64,000 nucleotides of DNA, from the NCBI RefSeq assembly GCF_963677685.1, contig NZ_OY782186.1, forward strand, positions 930,001 to 994,000, in the 5' to 3' direction. Made by a program: the position numbers and the translations under genes. This document shows positions 36,530 to 46,876 of this stretch, one piece after another. Source of the stretch: an uncultured Bacteroides sp. Its GTDB lineage: Bacteria > Bacteroidota > Bacteroidia > Bacteroidales > Bacteroidaceae. The stretch's first letter is position 1, and every line of letters starts with the position of its first letter. Below the pieces are notes generated by a model. That model made no database searches, was not told the DNA's origin, and was given only the letters and a program-made list of their open reading frames with translations.

Positions 36530-36956
36530 TTTAGTATGATTTATTGATGAATAATATTCCTATCTGCATATTTGAAAGGCTTTTGTTCGAATTTTCAGCG
36601 CAATTTAATGAAAAAATTATAAACATGAACAATCTTTTATTTTATAAATTCGTTTTGAATGTTTTTTTACGCTTTTCAAGATTTATTTCTCTTAAATAGA
36701 AACGAATTTTGAGAAGAAAATGCCTTTGCAACGATAAAGAACTTATAAATCAAGAAACTAACTCCTTAATTGATTAATACAATCGCTAAAATAGATACTT
36801 GCTACAGATTGTTTTACATAAGAGTGTCCCCCTAACGCTAAGAAGCTAAAAGGGGGACACTTGGCTGAATTTGACGTTCAACTGCCAGAAGATTGCAGTC
36901 TGTAAATTATTCTGTCTTTTTGTGTTTAAAAGAAACCTCTGTTTTTATTAAGATCT
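36530..36956. other. Gene-free stretch with one stem-loop
   Basis: 427 bp without a convincing gene. AGTGTCCCCCT at 36823-36833 pairs with AGGGGGACACT at 36851-36861, an 11-bp stem with an 18-nt loop. It lies downstream of the 189-aa oxidoreductase gene on the minus strand. No T tract is obvious, so a terminator role is uncertain. Confidence 0.5.
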
Positions 36957-37526
36957 TTACATGCGTCCTAATTTTTCCACCTCTTTCAACCATTTCTTAC
37001 GCTGTGCATCAGTTGAGTTTTTTACTGGGCCAATATACTTTACTCTTTTTGTTTTAATGCCGCAAAGCTTTAAACTCTGTTTTAATTGATTCTCACTTGG
37101 AGCTTTAAAATATAGCTTGTAGAACCATCCCGGCTGGTCGAGTGTCGCTATTATTTCAGCACTCTTTCCTGATAGCAAACCTTTTACTCGTGTAGAATTA
37201 GGGATCGTTTCATAGGTCAACCTAGGAAGAAATAGTCTATCAATAAATCCTTTAGCGATGGCTGGCAAAGCGGACCACCAAACAGGGTGAACCCAAACTA
37301 AATGGTCTGCCCACTTCAGTAATTTTAGAGCCTCTAATAAGTCTGGTTCCAAGTCTGTTCGTTTTTGATAGCCATATCGCAAATTGGGGTTGAATTGTAA
37401 GTCTGCCAATCGTAATTTTTTAACTTCATAGCCCTTATCCCTTGCTCCTTTACTATATGATTCTGCTAGTGAGTAGCACAAACTATTTTCGTTTGGGTGC
37501 GCATCTATTACTAATATTTTTTTCAT
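36957..37526 (-). CDS. NAD(P)H-dependent flavodoxin-fold oxidoreductase
   Basis: 189 aa flavodoxin-like protein of the KefF/MdaB/NQO type. It opens with KKILVIDAHPNENSLCYSLAES (FMN/FAD phosphate-binding region) and has WADHLVWVHPVWWSALPAIAKGFIDRLFLP, typical of quinone reductases. Such enzymes reduce quinones or other acceptors by two electrons. It starts 2 nt before the end of the upstream saccharopine-dehydrogenase-like gene, so both are in one operon, possibly with the Crp regulator. No disulfide motif is seen. Confidence 0.86.
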   Translation of the reverse strand: MKKILVIDAHPNENSLCYSLAESYSKGARDKGYEVKKLRLADLQFNPNLRYGYQKRTDLEPDLLEALKLLKWADHLVWVHPVWWSALPAIAKGFIDRLFLPRLTYETIPNSTRVKGLLSGKSAEIIATLDQPGWFYKLYFKAPSENQLKQSLKLCGIKTKRVKYIGPVKNSTDAQRKKWLKEVEKLGRM

Positions 37527-37528
37527 CT

Positions 37529-38542
37529 TTATTTGATACTAATTTTATTATTTGTTTTTAACTTGGTGGTATATTCACCTTTTCGATATAGTTGGTGACT
37601 AAAGTAAAAACCATTGTCAATTTGCTTATTCAACAGTTGTTCAATATTCAAACATGTGGAATATGCTGTTAACTCAGATTGCCCGTCTTGATGAACTAGG
37701 CTTACTTTCTGTTGGATATTGTCTTTCTTTTTGATGTAGATTTCAAATCCGGTTATATCACCTTTCCCTTGAGATTGGAAAAGCTTCTTTCGTGTAGATA
37801 AAGAGAGTAATCTGAAAATATTGAGCTTTTGCAATAAAGCAAGAATGTTATTGGTCGCATTAGAACTATATGCTACTTTGGCTACAATATTTTTAATGTT
37901 TTCGACTTTATGTAGAATAAATAAATCAGGAATATCAAAATAAGTTGTTTTTAGACTTGTATTCTTTATGAATGAGAAGTTATGCTTCTCTGCTCCTTCA
38001 AAATGTCTGACTTTTTGGGTTGTGCTATTAGTGTAAATAGAGAAAGAAGTAGAAACATTCTCAGCCATAAAATCAGCTGCACTTTTTCCAGATCTATCCT
38101 CTAATGAATAGTAAATAAATATTTTTACGTCAATAATCTCATCAGAATGACAAGCATCCTTTATTAAAGAAGGTATTGCTCCACCCATCCATGCCGAAGC
38201 AAGTACGATGCGAGAATTGATAGGAGTGTTTGTGAAATTCTGATATGTTTTTGTTAGCTGAGGACTAGGTTTAGTGACATCTAAATAGTCGATTTCTTGA
38301 TTGATACAAAAAGACAAAACAGTATCTAGAGGGTCAGTAGTACACATTACAACCAAATCAACTTTGTGATTGATCATATTTTGAAAGGTATTAGGACGAT
38401 TCACATCTACCTCTATTTGATTCTCTGTGCTAGGGTTTCTACTCCCTAGCAAGATGTTGATCTCATTATTTCTTTTTTTTAAGATGCGGCTGATGCCACT
38501 TCCCAAAACTCCGGTGCCACCGATTAATAATATATTCTTCAT
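37529..38542 (-). CDS. Saccharopine dehydrogenase-like NAD(P)-binding protein
   Basis: 337 aa. It opens with a Rossmann fold: ILLIGGTGVLGSGISRIL with a GGTGxxGxG nucleotide motif, followed by DLVVMCTTDPLDTVL and DYLDVTKPSPQ. The rest is the variable catalytic half of a saccharopine-dehydrogenase-like/NAD-dependent epimerase relative. The substrate is unknown. It lies 2 nt upstream of the flavodoxin-like oxidoreductase gene and 56 nt downstream of the Crp-family regulator. Confidence 0.75.
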   Translation of the reverse strand: MKNILLIGGTGVLGSGISRILKKRNNEINILLGSRNPSTENQIEVDVNRPNTFQNMINHKVDLVVMCTTDPLDTVLSFCINQEIDYLDVTKPSPQLTKTYQNFTNTPINSRIVLASAWMGGAIPSLIKDACHSDEIIDVKIFIYYSLEDRSGKSAADFMAENVSTSFSIYTNSTTQKVRHFEGAEKHNFSFIKNTSLKTTYFDIPDLFILHKVENIKNIVAKVAYSSNATNNILALLQKLNIFRLLSLSTRKKLFQSQGKGDITGFEIYIKKKDNIQQKVSLVHQDGQSELTAYSTCLNIEQLLNKQIDNGFYFSHQLYRKGEYTTKLKTNNKISIK

Positions 38543-38598
38543 TTCCTTTTTATTTGCAAAATTAGATGCTTATGGGAAATAAAGCCTTAGACAAATGT

Positions 38599-39159
38599 CT
38601 AAAAGATAGATTTACGTAGGCGAGTTAGCTGTCTTGTAGATATGCCTAGATATGATGCTATGTATTTTTGAGGGATTGCTCTAACTTGTTGTGGGTAGTT
38701 TCGGAGAAGAAATTCGTAACGAGTAGCGCCATTCTTTTGTTGAAAGTTTGTGAAATGCTCTTCCATTAAAATATAATGTAATTCGATAAACTTGCGTCCT
38801 ACTTTTTGCCAAGACATGCTACTGTCGAAAAGTGTCTCTAAATCCTTTTGGTTTATATACTCCAGTTCAGAGTCTAGTAAAGCAATTATAGATTCATGTG
38901 CTGGATTGCCACTCATGAAACTTGAAAAAGAACAAGAAAATTCTCCATTAAAAGCCATACAGTTGATACGTTCCTCAGCATCAGCATCTTCATAAAGATT
39001 GCATAAGGTCCCCGATTTAACTATAAATAATTTATCAGAGACTGAACCTTCCTCAAGTAAGATTGTCCCTTTTTCAACTGAGAGTTGATGCAATTTATCA
39101 TCTATTTGATTCAATTCTTTCTGAGAAAGTATATTTAATTTTTCAATATATTTTTTCAT
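38599..39159 (-). CDS. Crp/Fnr-family transcriptional regulator
   Basis: 186 aa. A cyclic-nucleotide-binding-like beta roll (about 1-120: GTILLEEGSVSDKLFIVKSGTL) precedes a C-terminal HTH (QKYIASYLGISTRQLTRLRKS). It lacks the CxxC Fe-S cysteines of Fnr, so oxygen sensing by a cluster is unlikely. Many Bacteroidetes proteins of this size and layout respond to unknown ligands. It is located 56 nt upstream of two redox-type genes that it may control. A -7-like TAAATTTG lies at 39201-39208 on the minus strand. Confidence 0.85.
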   Translation of the reverse strand: MKKYIEKLNILSQKELNQIDDKLHQLSVEKGTILLEEGSVSDKLFIVKSGTLCNLYEDADAEERINCMAFNGEFSCSFSSFMSGNPAHESIIALLDSELEYINQKDLETLFDSSMSWQKVGRKFIELHYILMEEHFTNFQQKNGATRYEFLLRNYPQQVRAIPQKYIASYLGISTRQLTRLRKSIF

Positions 39160-39208
39160 ATCTTATTTTATTCTAAGGCGAAAAGATCTCATTGCTCATA
39201 CAAATTTA

Positions 39209-39588
39209 AGTTATAAGATTTAGATAAACTAATAGAGGGAAGATTATCTATCATCTTTTAGTCTGATTTTTGAATAATGGATAAAATCATACTACAATTT
39301 AAGGAATGGATGTTTATATGGTTGGTAGTTTTCATAAAGAGTTAATTATTAAGTGCAGGAATGGCAAAATGAATAATATGTGAGGATGGTGAAATTTACA
39401 GATTTGTCATATATTAAAGAGGTTCGCTGTTTTTTTTATGCTGTTTTGAACATTTTTTGAGAAATTTAGACTACTTTTTCCATTAAATACATATATTTGC
39501 GCTCAAAGATAAGGAATGAGTTAGGAATATTTTCTAATAAAAATCATGTAAAGACACTGTGAATACTAAATCAAAACACTAAAATGAA
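39209..39588. other. Intergenic region upstream of the PAP2 gene
   Basis: 380 bp without a gene. Near its right end, around 39493, is a TATATTTG -7-like element that probably drives the PAP2 gene. No repeat or structured RNA is obvious. Confidence 0.5.
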
Positions 39589-40293
39589 ATGAACTTGCTT
39601 CTTTTGAGTACTTTTGTTGAGCGCATGCTGCCTTATGAACGCACCTCTTTTATTTTTCTTAATAAGCATCATACTGCATTTTGGGACCATTTTATGATGC
39701 TTTATTCAGGGAAAATTCTTTGGATTCCTCTTTGCGTTGCTTTTCTTGTGCTTGCTTTCTATAAAACGAAATGGCAGAAGGGACTTCTATTTATTGTTTG
39801 TTTTGCATTATTGATTTGTCTTTGTGATCAGGCGGCGGCAGGGATTATTAAACCTTTTTTTTGCAGACTTCGCCCTACGCACCATCCTGACTTTATGACA
39901 CAGGTGCTAACTGTTGATAATTATAGAGGGGGCCGCTACGGATTTATTTCAGCTCATGCGGCCAATGGCTTTGGGGTCGTTATGTTTTTATCACTTGTTT
40001 ATCGTCGTTTATTATTTACTGTTGTTTTGCTTTCTTGGGCACTGATTACTTGCTACTCCCGTATTTATTTGGGGGTTCATTTTATTACTGATGTGATTGG
40101 CGGAATGATACTGGGCTCTCTTCTTGGTTTTCTGGTATATTGTTTATTTAAATATTTGCGAATCAGTCTTTTCTCTCTATCTACAGATAGTTCAGAGAGC
40201 CCTGTCTACTCCAAATGGCACTCCAATCTGATCATGATGGTTATTGGGGTAACCGTTCTTGTAAATACTGTTATTGCACTTTGTGCGCAGTAA
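39589..40293 (+). CDS. PAP2-family membrane phosphatase
   Basis: 234 aa. Five to six membrane helices carry the three PAP2 catalytic blocks: KPFFCRLRP (first), ISAHAANGFG in place of the usual PSGH (second), and SRIYLGVHFITDVIGG (third). Such enzymes dephosphorylate lipids, for example undecaprenyl-pyrophosphate or lipid A. The 3' end overlaps the convergent methyltransferase gene by 23 bp. Confidence 0.9.
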   Translation: MNLLLLSTFVERMLPYERTSFIFLNKHHTAFWDHFMMLYSGKILWIPLCVAFLVLAFYKTKWQKGLLFIVCFALLICLCDQAAAGIIKPFFCRLRPTHHPDFMTQVLTVDNYRGGRYGFISAHAANGFGVVMFLSLVYRRLLFTVVLLSWALITCYSRIYLGVHFITDVIGGMILGSLLGFLVYCLFKYLRISLFSLSTDSSESPVYSKWHSNLIMMVIGVTVLVNTVIALCAQ

Positions 40294-40888
40294 GTAAGAA
40301 TACAGGATATTCTCGAATTTTATCCTCTTTTGTTCTTTTTACTATAAAGCAGGGCTCGTAGTTAATCTCTGTGAATCCAACTTTTCCAAGCATTTGTTTG
40401 AGTTCGGCTGGATCAAATCCATTGTGTCCGTCAAAGCCTTCTCCATGAAATGAGCCATCTTCTATATACAGGTCGGCTATTGCTAAATAGCCATTTGGTT
40501 TTAATGAGGTATTAAATCTTTTGAATACACTTTCCAAATCGTGTACGTGATGCATTACCATTTGTGTGAAAATGCAGTTGAAGTCTTTCTCTTGATAATC
40601 CTCTTTCTCTAGATCGAAGAGTAGGGCGGAAAGATTTGTTGATTCATTTTTTTGTATTTTCTCTTGTGCAAGCTTTACCATTTCGAGAGAACTGTCCATG
40701 AGGGTTATCTCTGCAAATTGGTCAGACAGGAGAAAACTTAATATACCTGTGCCGGCTCCATATTCCATTGCTTTCATGTCTGGTGTGAGCGGGAGGGTTT
40801 GTATTAGTTTTTTGGCGATAGCTTCCGAACGTTCCCAATGGATTGGATCGCTGTCCCATAGCTGTGCTTTTTTATCAAAGAAATCCAT
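40271..40888 (-). CDS. Class I SAM-dependent methyltransferase
   Basis: 205 aa. The SAM-binding motif AMEYGAGTGILSFLLSD and acidic loop LMDSSLEMVKLAQEK are visible, followed by FTQMVMHHVHDLESVFKRFN, a methyltransferase-11-type family. The acceptor is unknown. The C-terminus overlaps the convergent PAP2 gene by 23 bp. It is probably a single gene, with the divergent dinB gene 92-166 nt to its right. Confidence 0.85.
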   Translation of the reverse strand: MDFFDKKAQLWDSDPIHWERSEAIAKKLIQTLPLTPDMKAMEYGAGTGILSFLLSDQFAEITLMDSSLEMVKLAQEKIQKNESTNLSALLFDLEKEDYQEKDFNCIFTQMVMHHVHDLESVFKRFNTSLKPNGYLAIADLYIEDGSFHGEGFDGHNGFDPAELKQMLGKVGFTEINYEPCFIVKRTKEDKIREYPVFLLTAHKVQ

Positions 40889-41054
40889 ATTTTAAAAATC
40901 TATATATTGTTTATACTTAGTTTTAGGAATATAAAGAACGCAAAAGTATTTATAAAAGTTTCCATAGGAAGATATTTTCTTGATGCGCTTAAGGCTATTT
41001 TTATCTTTGGATGCGGAGCCCATTCTTTTTTTACTTATTTTTGAACTCTCATAT

Positions 41055-42146
41055 ATGCTTGAACGTAAGATTATACATATTGATATGGATGCTTTCTTTG
41101 CTTCTGTAGAGCAGAGGGATAATCCTGAATTACGAGGTAAACCAGTGGCGGTTGGATATTCGGGAGAGCGTGGTGTGGTTGCTGCTGCAAGTTATGAAGC
41201 TCGGAGGTATGGAGTTCGTTCGGCTATGTCATCTCAGAAAGCTAAACGTCTTTGTCCGCAATTAATTTTTGTGCGTGGAAGGATGGGAGTTTATAAAGCT
41301 GTATCTAGAAAGATTCATGAGATTTTTCATGAATATACTGATTTGGTAGAACCTCTCTCTCTAGATGAGGCTTTTCTGGATGTGACAGAGAATAAGCAAG
41401 GAATTCCTCTTGCTGTTGATATTGCTCTGGAAATAAAGAAGAGTATACGAGAGAAATTACAGTTGGTCGCTTCGGCGGGTGTCTCTTACAATAAATTTTT
41501 GGCGAAGATTGCTTCTGATTATCGTAAACCGGATGGCCTTTGTACTATTCATCCGCAACAAGCTATGCGGTTTATCTCTCAGTTGCCCATTGAATCTTTT
41601 TGGGGAGTGGGACCTGTTACTGCAAAGAAAATGCATTCTTTGGCTATTCATAATGGTGAACAACTTCGATCTTCTTCTCTGGAGATGCTAACGCGGCATT
41701 TTGGTAAAGCGGGATTATTGTATTATGAATTTTCGAGAGGGATTGATCTTCGCCCCGTTGAAGCAGTTCGCATCCGGAAGTCAGTAGGTTGTGAACGTAC
41801 GTTGGAAAAGGATATCTCTTTACGATCGTCGGTTATTATCGAGTTATACCATGTGGCTAAAGAACTGGTGGAGCGTTTAGCCAAGGCTGATTTCAAGGGC
41901 AATACGCTAACTTTGAAAATTAAGTTTCATGATTTTAATCAAATAACCCGAAGCTCTACTCAACCCCATGAGCTAAGTTTACTGGATGATGTTCTCCCTC
42001 TGGCTAAAAAGTTATTAGAGGAGGTGGAATATCAGGAGCATCCTATCCGTTTGATAGGTCTTTCCGTTTCTAACCCCAAACAGGAGGTAGATGTTAGAGA
42101 AGAATGGGAACAATTGAGCTTTGAGTTTAGTGATTGGGGAGATTAG
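41055..42146 (+). CDS. dinB: DNA polymerase IV
   Basis: 363 aa from the ATG at 41055 (MLERKIIHIDMDAFFA). A longer frame back to 40980 adds a non-homologous hydrophobic stretch. Family Y translesion polymerase with the DMDAFFASVE metal motif, VVAAASYEARRYGVRS and the LSLDEAFLDV catalytic pair, then helix-hairpin-helix FWGVGPVTAKKM and little-finger domain. It lacks an obvious C-terminal clamp-binding tail, although QLSFEF near the end fits the beta-clamp motif pattern. Confidence 0.93.
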   Translation: MLERKIIHIDMDAFFASVEQRDNPELRGKPVAVGYSGERGVVAAASYEARRYGVRSAMSSQKAKRLCPQLIFVRGRMGVYKAVSRKIHEIFHEYTDLVEPLSLDEAFLDVTENKQGIPLAVDIALEIKKSIREKLQLVASAGVSYNKFLAKIASDYRKPDGLCTIHPQQAMRFISQLPIESFWGVGPVTAKKMHSLAIHNGEQLRSSSLEMLTRHFGKAGLLYYEFSRGIDLRPVEAVRIRKSVGCERTLEKDISLRSSVIIELYHVAKELVERLAKADFKGNTLTLKIKFHDFNQITRSSTQPHELSLLDDVLPLAKKLLEEVEYQEHPIRLIGLSVSNPKQEVDVREEWEQLSFEFSDWGD

Positions 42147-42270
42147 AGAGAACCTGCTGGGTGTTTAGATACAAAATCTATTCTGTTGCTTGTTTGGTGA
42201 GAGAAGAGGTTTGATTGAAGTGTTTGTAAATAGATTATATATTTTTGCTTTGTTTCAAAATCGTTTTTTT

Positions 42271-44793
42271 ATGAAAATGAATAAATTTATATTCCTTGTG
42301 TTAATGTTTTTCCCTTTGTTGGGATATAGTGCTAATATAAATCATATAGAAGCAGATCTTGGAGTTTCTAGGAAATTGGCCGATTTTCGAAAAAAAAATA
42401 TTCATAAATTAGAATATAAGCTCAATTTCGATATTCCTAGTGAAAAGAATAAAGTTGTTACTGGAAAGGTTGTGATACGCTTTGAATTGTCTGACAGGAT
42501 TCCGTTAATTCTTGATTTTAGAGAGAAGGCTGATAAAGTTCATTCTTTGTTGCTCAACGGGAAACAGATACCTTTTCGTATGGAGGATGAGCATATTCTT
42601 GTGGATCAGAAGTATGCGCTTAGAGGGGAGAATGTACTTGATATTGCTTTTACTGCAGGCAATCAATCATTGAATAGGAACACTGATTTTTTATATACGC
42701 TGTTAGTACCCGACAGGGCTCGCACGCTCTTTCCTTGTTTCGATCAGCCTAATTTGAAAGCTATATTCTCGCTGGAATTACAGCTCCCTGCTCTGTGGAG
42801 TGCTGTTTCTAATTCTGCTGTCGTAAAAGAAATAAAAACAGGAGATAAGAAATATTTGCGATTTGCTTCTACTAAACCTTTAAGTACGTATCTTTTTGCG
42901 TTTGCTGCGGGAGAATTTAAACAAGCTGAAGTAACAAAGGATGGAAAGACTATCACGGCTTATTATCGTGAGACAGATAAAAAGAAGATCGCTCAGCTTG
43001 ATACCGTCTTTTCACAAATATTTCATGCGTTGAAATGGCAAGAGTCTTTTACGGGCATCCCTTATCCGTTTTCTAAATATGATTTTGTCATTCTTCCGGG
43101 CTTTCAATTTGGTGGCATGGAGCATACCGGTGCTACTTTCTATAATGATCGACGCATTTTTTTGAATGAGCATGCTACTCCTGATGAAGAACTGGATCGT
43201 ACCTTGTTGATTGCTCATGAAACTTCTCATATGTGGTTTGGAGATTTGGTTACCATGGATTGGTTCAATGATGTCTGGACTAAAGAGGTTTTTGCAAATT
43301 ATTTTGCTTCTGTCATATCAAGACCTCTTTTTCCAAATGTAAACTATCGCTTAAATAACCTCAAAACGTTTAATGCTGCTGCTTTGTCTGAGGACAGGAC
43401 ATTAGGCACGACTGCTATTCAACAACCGCTTGATAATTTAAATCATGCAGGATTGATTTATGGTAATATTATTTATGATAAAGCTCCTGTGATGATGGAG
43501 AAACTGGTTGACTTAATGGGCTGGAAGGCTTTTCGTAGCGGAATTCGTGAGTATCTTAAAAAATATGCTTATGCTAATGCTACTTGGGATGATCTGATTC
43601 ATATTTTGGATAGCAAGACATCTGCTGATTTAACAGCTTTTAGTAGCGTTTGGGTTAAGCAGAAAGGAATGCCTGATATTTCCGTAATTGCGGCTAAGGG
43701 TGGTCTTAAGATTAGGCAGGAGGATCCATGGAAACGAGGATTGGTTTGGCCACAACACTTTTTGGTTAGGGCTTTTGGACTGAAAGATACGATTGTTCGT
43801 GTTGATTTGAATAAAAAGGAGGCCTTTGTACCTCTCTCTTTTAGTCCTAAACGGGTATTGCCTAATTGTGATGGAGAGGGTTACGGACGTTTTCTTTTGG
43901 ATGAATCTACTGCAAAGTATCTTTTGGCTCACTGGGCCGATGAGAAGGAAGCATTGGCTCGTCAATCTTATCTAATGACTCTCTATGAAAATTTACTTTG
44001 TTTTCGTATGACGGATAGTGAATTTGTACATTCACTAATGGATGGATTAGCACATGAGACGAATGATTTAGTTGCTTCTTCCATCGTTGCATATTTGGCT
44101 AATTCTGTTGTTCAACTTCAAGGGAGTGAAAGGAGTGCTGTGGAAGAGCGTTTGTTTGCATTGAGTGAAAGCCATCCCTTATTGCCCTGTCGTATCCAAT
44201 TAAAGCGTTTAGTTAGGTCTGTGGCTGATTCACCTGCTGTCATAGACAAACTCTGCAAAGTATGGAAAGATCAATCTGATAAACTACTGAGTGAACGTGA
44301 TTACACCTCACTTGCTTATGAACTTTGTTTAAGGATGCCGGAGAGGTATGATGAAATTGCTACTACACAGCGTGCCAGAATAAGTAATCCGGATCGATTG
44401 AAGGAATTTGATTTTATTATTCCTTCTCTTACACCAAATACTTTTAAAAGAGATTCTATCTTTTATTCACTCTCTAAACCCGAAAATCGTAGAATAGAAC
44501 CTTGGACTCAGACGGTCTTGGCTTTTTTAAATCACCGTAGTCGTGAAGAGAGTTCCGTGAAATATATTCGTCCGGCTTTGGATCTTCTAGAAGAAATACA
44601 GCGTACGGGAGATATTTTTTTTCCTCGAGGCTGGGTTTACGCTTTGCTTAGAGAACATCGCAGTGTTGAGGCTTATCGGCTCGTTAAAACTTTCCTTAAT
44701 GATCATCCTGACTATCCGCAGTTACTCAAGAATAAAATCTTGCAGGCAGCATATCCTTTATATAGAACCAACGGCGAATATGTGAGGCCATTA
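42271..44793 (+). CDS. M1-family metalloaminopeptidase
   Basis: About 840 aa from the ATG at 42271, which begins a signal peptide (ending GYSA); the frame upstream is unlikely to be translated. Zinc motif HETSH (His316, Glu317, His320) plus Glu339 18 residues later (HExxH-x18-E) are intact. The exopeptidase loop reads GGMEHTG rather than the classic GAMEN. It is predicted to act in the periplasm and release N-terminal residues from peptides. A strong terminator follows at 44803. The stop codon ends at 44796. Confidence 0.9.
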
Positions 44794-44802
44794 TAAAAAA
44801 AG

Positions 44803-44841
44803 AGAAGGCGAGGATACTTTTATAAAAGTTCCTCGCCTTCT
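44803..44841. terminator. Strong bidirectional terminator
   Basis: AGAAGGCGAGGA (44803-44814) pairs with TCCTCGCCTTCT (44830-44841), and the loop itself holds a second palindrome, ACTTTTATAAAAGT. A residues precede and T residues follow on the reverse strand, so it can stop the peptidase (plus) and the small 44-aa gene (minus). Confidence 0.85.
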
Positions 44842-44902
44842 GATTCTATATTTTGTTTTTCTTGTTTCTTTTTAAAACTGCTCTCAGGCAGTCTTTTCCA
44901 TT

Positions 44903-45037
44903 TTACTTGCTTTCTTGCAACTTGTGTAATTTGCCATTTAGCAATTGGCACATAATTCCATTTCCCATTGCTTGGTATCTTTTAATACGATACTGCAACA
45001 TCATAATTTCATTTGAATTCTTTTTCATAATCTTCAT
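44903..45037 (-). CDS. Small basic protein, 44 aa
   Basis: A short frame of 44 codons reading MKIMKKNSNEIMMLQYRIKR at its start and ending NGKLHKLQESK. It is preceded by a perfect -7 element TATCTTTG on the minus strand at 45093-45100 and followed by the bidirectional terminator at 44803-44841, so it has the frame of a separate transcription unit. Family unknown. It is basic with a hydrophobic mid-section, perhaps a small membrane- or nucleic-acid-associated protein. Confidence 0.6.
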   Translation of the reverse strand: MKIMKKNSNEIMMLQYRIKRYQAMGNGIMCQLLNGKLHKLQESK

Positions 45038-45092
45038 TTTTTTGCCCTTCACGTTTTGAAGCGCTGTTTTTGTTATCCTTTTATTTTCACTG

Positions 45093-45100
45093 CAAAGATA
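45093..45100 (-). promoter_or_regulatory. -7 element for the 44-aa gene
   Basis: The minus strand reads TATCTTTG, a perfect TAnnTTTG match, about 55 bp ahead of the ATG at 45037. I could not find a clear -33 TTTG. Confidence 0.45.
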
Positions 45101-45249
45101 AGGACTTTTTTGGAATAATATGTTTTATAACATATAAATTATATAAAATGACTCACTTTTTTTATTTATGAGAGATAAATACCTCTATTATTACAAAGAT
45201 ATTACAATGAAGCATGTTCTTTTAAAAGGGAATAGCTTAGAGTATGAAA

Positions 45250-45282
45250 AAGGGCTACCTGATGAATAATTAGGCAGCCCTT
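45250..45282 (-). terminator. Terminator after rny
   Basis: AAGGGCTACCT (45250-45260) pairs with AGGCAGCCCTT (45272-45282), one mismatch. It lies 30 nt past the rny stop, with T residues following on the minus strand. Confidence 0.8.
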
Positions 45283-45312
45283 ATAAAATAATTTTCTTTT
45301 TTTATCTATTTT

Positions 45313-46848
45313 CTATTTAGCAAAGCTGACAGCACGTGTTTCGCGGATAACAGTTATTTTTACCTGTCCCGGATATGTCATCTCATCTTGAATTTTCTTT
45401 GCTATTTCAGTTGATAAGTTTTCTGTATTCTTATCGTCTATCTTATCTGCTCCGACAATAACACGAAGTTCACGACCCGCTTGTATAGCATAAGTTTTGG
45501 TTACACCGGGATATGACATCGCTAATTGTTCCAAGTCATTCAAACGTTTGATGTATGCTTCTACAATTTCACGGCGTGCTCCTGGGCGTGCTCCTGAAAT
45601 GGCATCACAAACCTGAACGATTGGTGCCATGAGGCTAGTCATCTCTATCTCGTCATGGTGGGCACCAATAGCATTGCAAATATCTGGTTTCTCTTTGAAT
45701 TTTTCTGCAAGTTTCATACCAAGGAGTGCGTGTGGCAATTCTGGCTCTTCATCGGGTACTTTACCAATATCGTGAAGCAAGCCGGCACGTTTAGCTTTCT
45801 TAGGATTAAGCCCAAGCTCAGATGCCATTACGGCACAAAGATTTGCTGTTTCACGAGCATGTTGTAGCAGGTTCTGCCCGTAGGATGAGCGATATTTCAT
45901 TTTGCCGACAATACGAATCAGTTCAGGATGTAATCCATGAATACCTAAATCAATAGTCGTACGTTTACCGGTTTCTATTATTTCTTCTTCTATTTGTTTT
46001 TTGACTTTAGAAACAACTTCTTCGATACGAGCAGGATGTATACGTCCGTCAGTAACTAATTGATGAAGTGCAAGACGAGCTATTTCTCTACGTACAGGAT
46101 CAAAAGCTGACAGTACGATTGCTTCAGGAGTATCATCAACTATGATCTCAACTCCTGTTGCTGCTTCAAGTGCGCGAATATTTCGTCCTTCACGTCCGAT
46201 AATACGTCCCTTAATTTCATCTGATTCTATGTGGAACACAGTTACTGAGTTTTCAATAGCTGTTTCAGTAGCTACACGTTGGATAGATTGTATCACGATG
46301 CGTTTAGCCTCTTTGTTGGCAGTCATCTTAGCATCATCCATAATATCATTTATGTATGATTGAGCTTGAGTTTTAGACTCTTCTTTTAGTGATTCAATCA
46401 ATCTTTCTTTAGCTTCATCGGCAGATAAACCGGAGATTGTTTCTAATTTTTCAATTTCTTTATGTTGTAACTTCTCCAGTTCTTCTTTTTTCTTATCAAC
46501 AATACCCAATTGTGCTTCCAAATTCTCTTTTACAGCTTCAGCTTCAGCTTTCTTGCGTTGAATTTCCTCTTGGCGTTGGCTGATTACCATTTCACGTTGT
46601 TTTAGCCTATTCTCCGCCTGCTGTATTTTTTGATTGCGTATTGAGACCTCTTTTTCCAAATCGGCTTTCTTGTTAAGGAATTTTTCCTTAACCTCCAACA
46701 ATTTATTCTTCTTAATAACTTCTGCTTCTGTTTCAGCTTCTTTTAGAATGTTGTCGTATTTATTTTTCAAAGCATATTTGAAGAATATATACGAAAGAGA
46801 GCCTCCTACAATGAAGCATGCAATGGATGCTACTATTGTTACTATCAT
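45313..46848 (-). CDS. rny: Ribonuclease Y
   Basis: 511 aa from the ATG at 46848 ([16 protein letters not shown]). The frame upstream to 46890 is less likely. Membrane-anchored endoribonuclease that starts mRNA decay. An N-terminal transmembrane helix, a long coiled coil (about 30-190), a KH domain with [19 protein letters not shown] and an HD domain with [13 protein letters not shown] and HHDEIE give the full architecture. A terminator-like hairpin lies directly upstream at 46877-46923. Confidence 0.95.
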   Translation of the reverse strand: MIVTIVASIACFIVGGSLSYIFFKYALKNKYDNILKEAETEAEVIKKNKLLEVKEKFLNKKADLEKEVSIRNQKIQQAENRLKQREMVISQRQEEIQRKKAEAEAVKENLEAQLGIVDKKKEELEKLQHKEIEKLETISGLSADEAKERLIESLKEESKTQAQSYINDIMDDAKMTANKEAKRIVIQSIQRVATETAIENSVTVFHIESDEIKGRIIGREGRNIRALEAATGVEIIVDDTPEAIVLSAFDPVRREIARLALHQLVTDGRIHPARIEEVVSKVKKQIEEEIIETGKRTTIDLGIHGLHPELIRIVGKMKYRSSYGQNLLQHARETANLCAVMASELGLNPKKAKRAGLLHDIGKVPDEEPELPHALLGMKLAEKFKEKPDICNAIGAHHDEIEMTSLMAPIVQVCDAISGARPGARREIVEAYIKRLNDLEQLAMSYPGVTKTYAIQAGRELRVIVGADKIDDKNTENLSTEIAKKIQDEMTYPGQVKITVIRETRAVSFAK

Positions 46849-46876
46849 TTCAATTAATTTAATATATAAATAAAAA

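Noticed and set aside
40980..41054. Extra N-terminal residues of DNA polymerase IV in the longer frame
   Set aside because: The stretch has no similarity to the DinB family, while the ATG at 41055 gives the canonical start. The same reasoning applies to the extra codons ahead of the M1 peptidase and rny.
44853..45059. 68-codon plus-strand frame in the gap after the M1 peptidase
   Set aside because: It lies opposite the better supported 44-aa gene and is very phenylalanine/leucine-rich from T-rich sequence. It starts just past a terminator, without a promoter.
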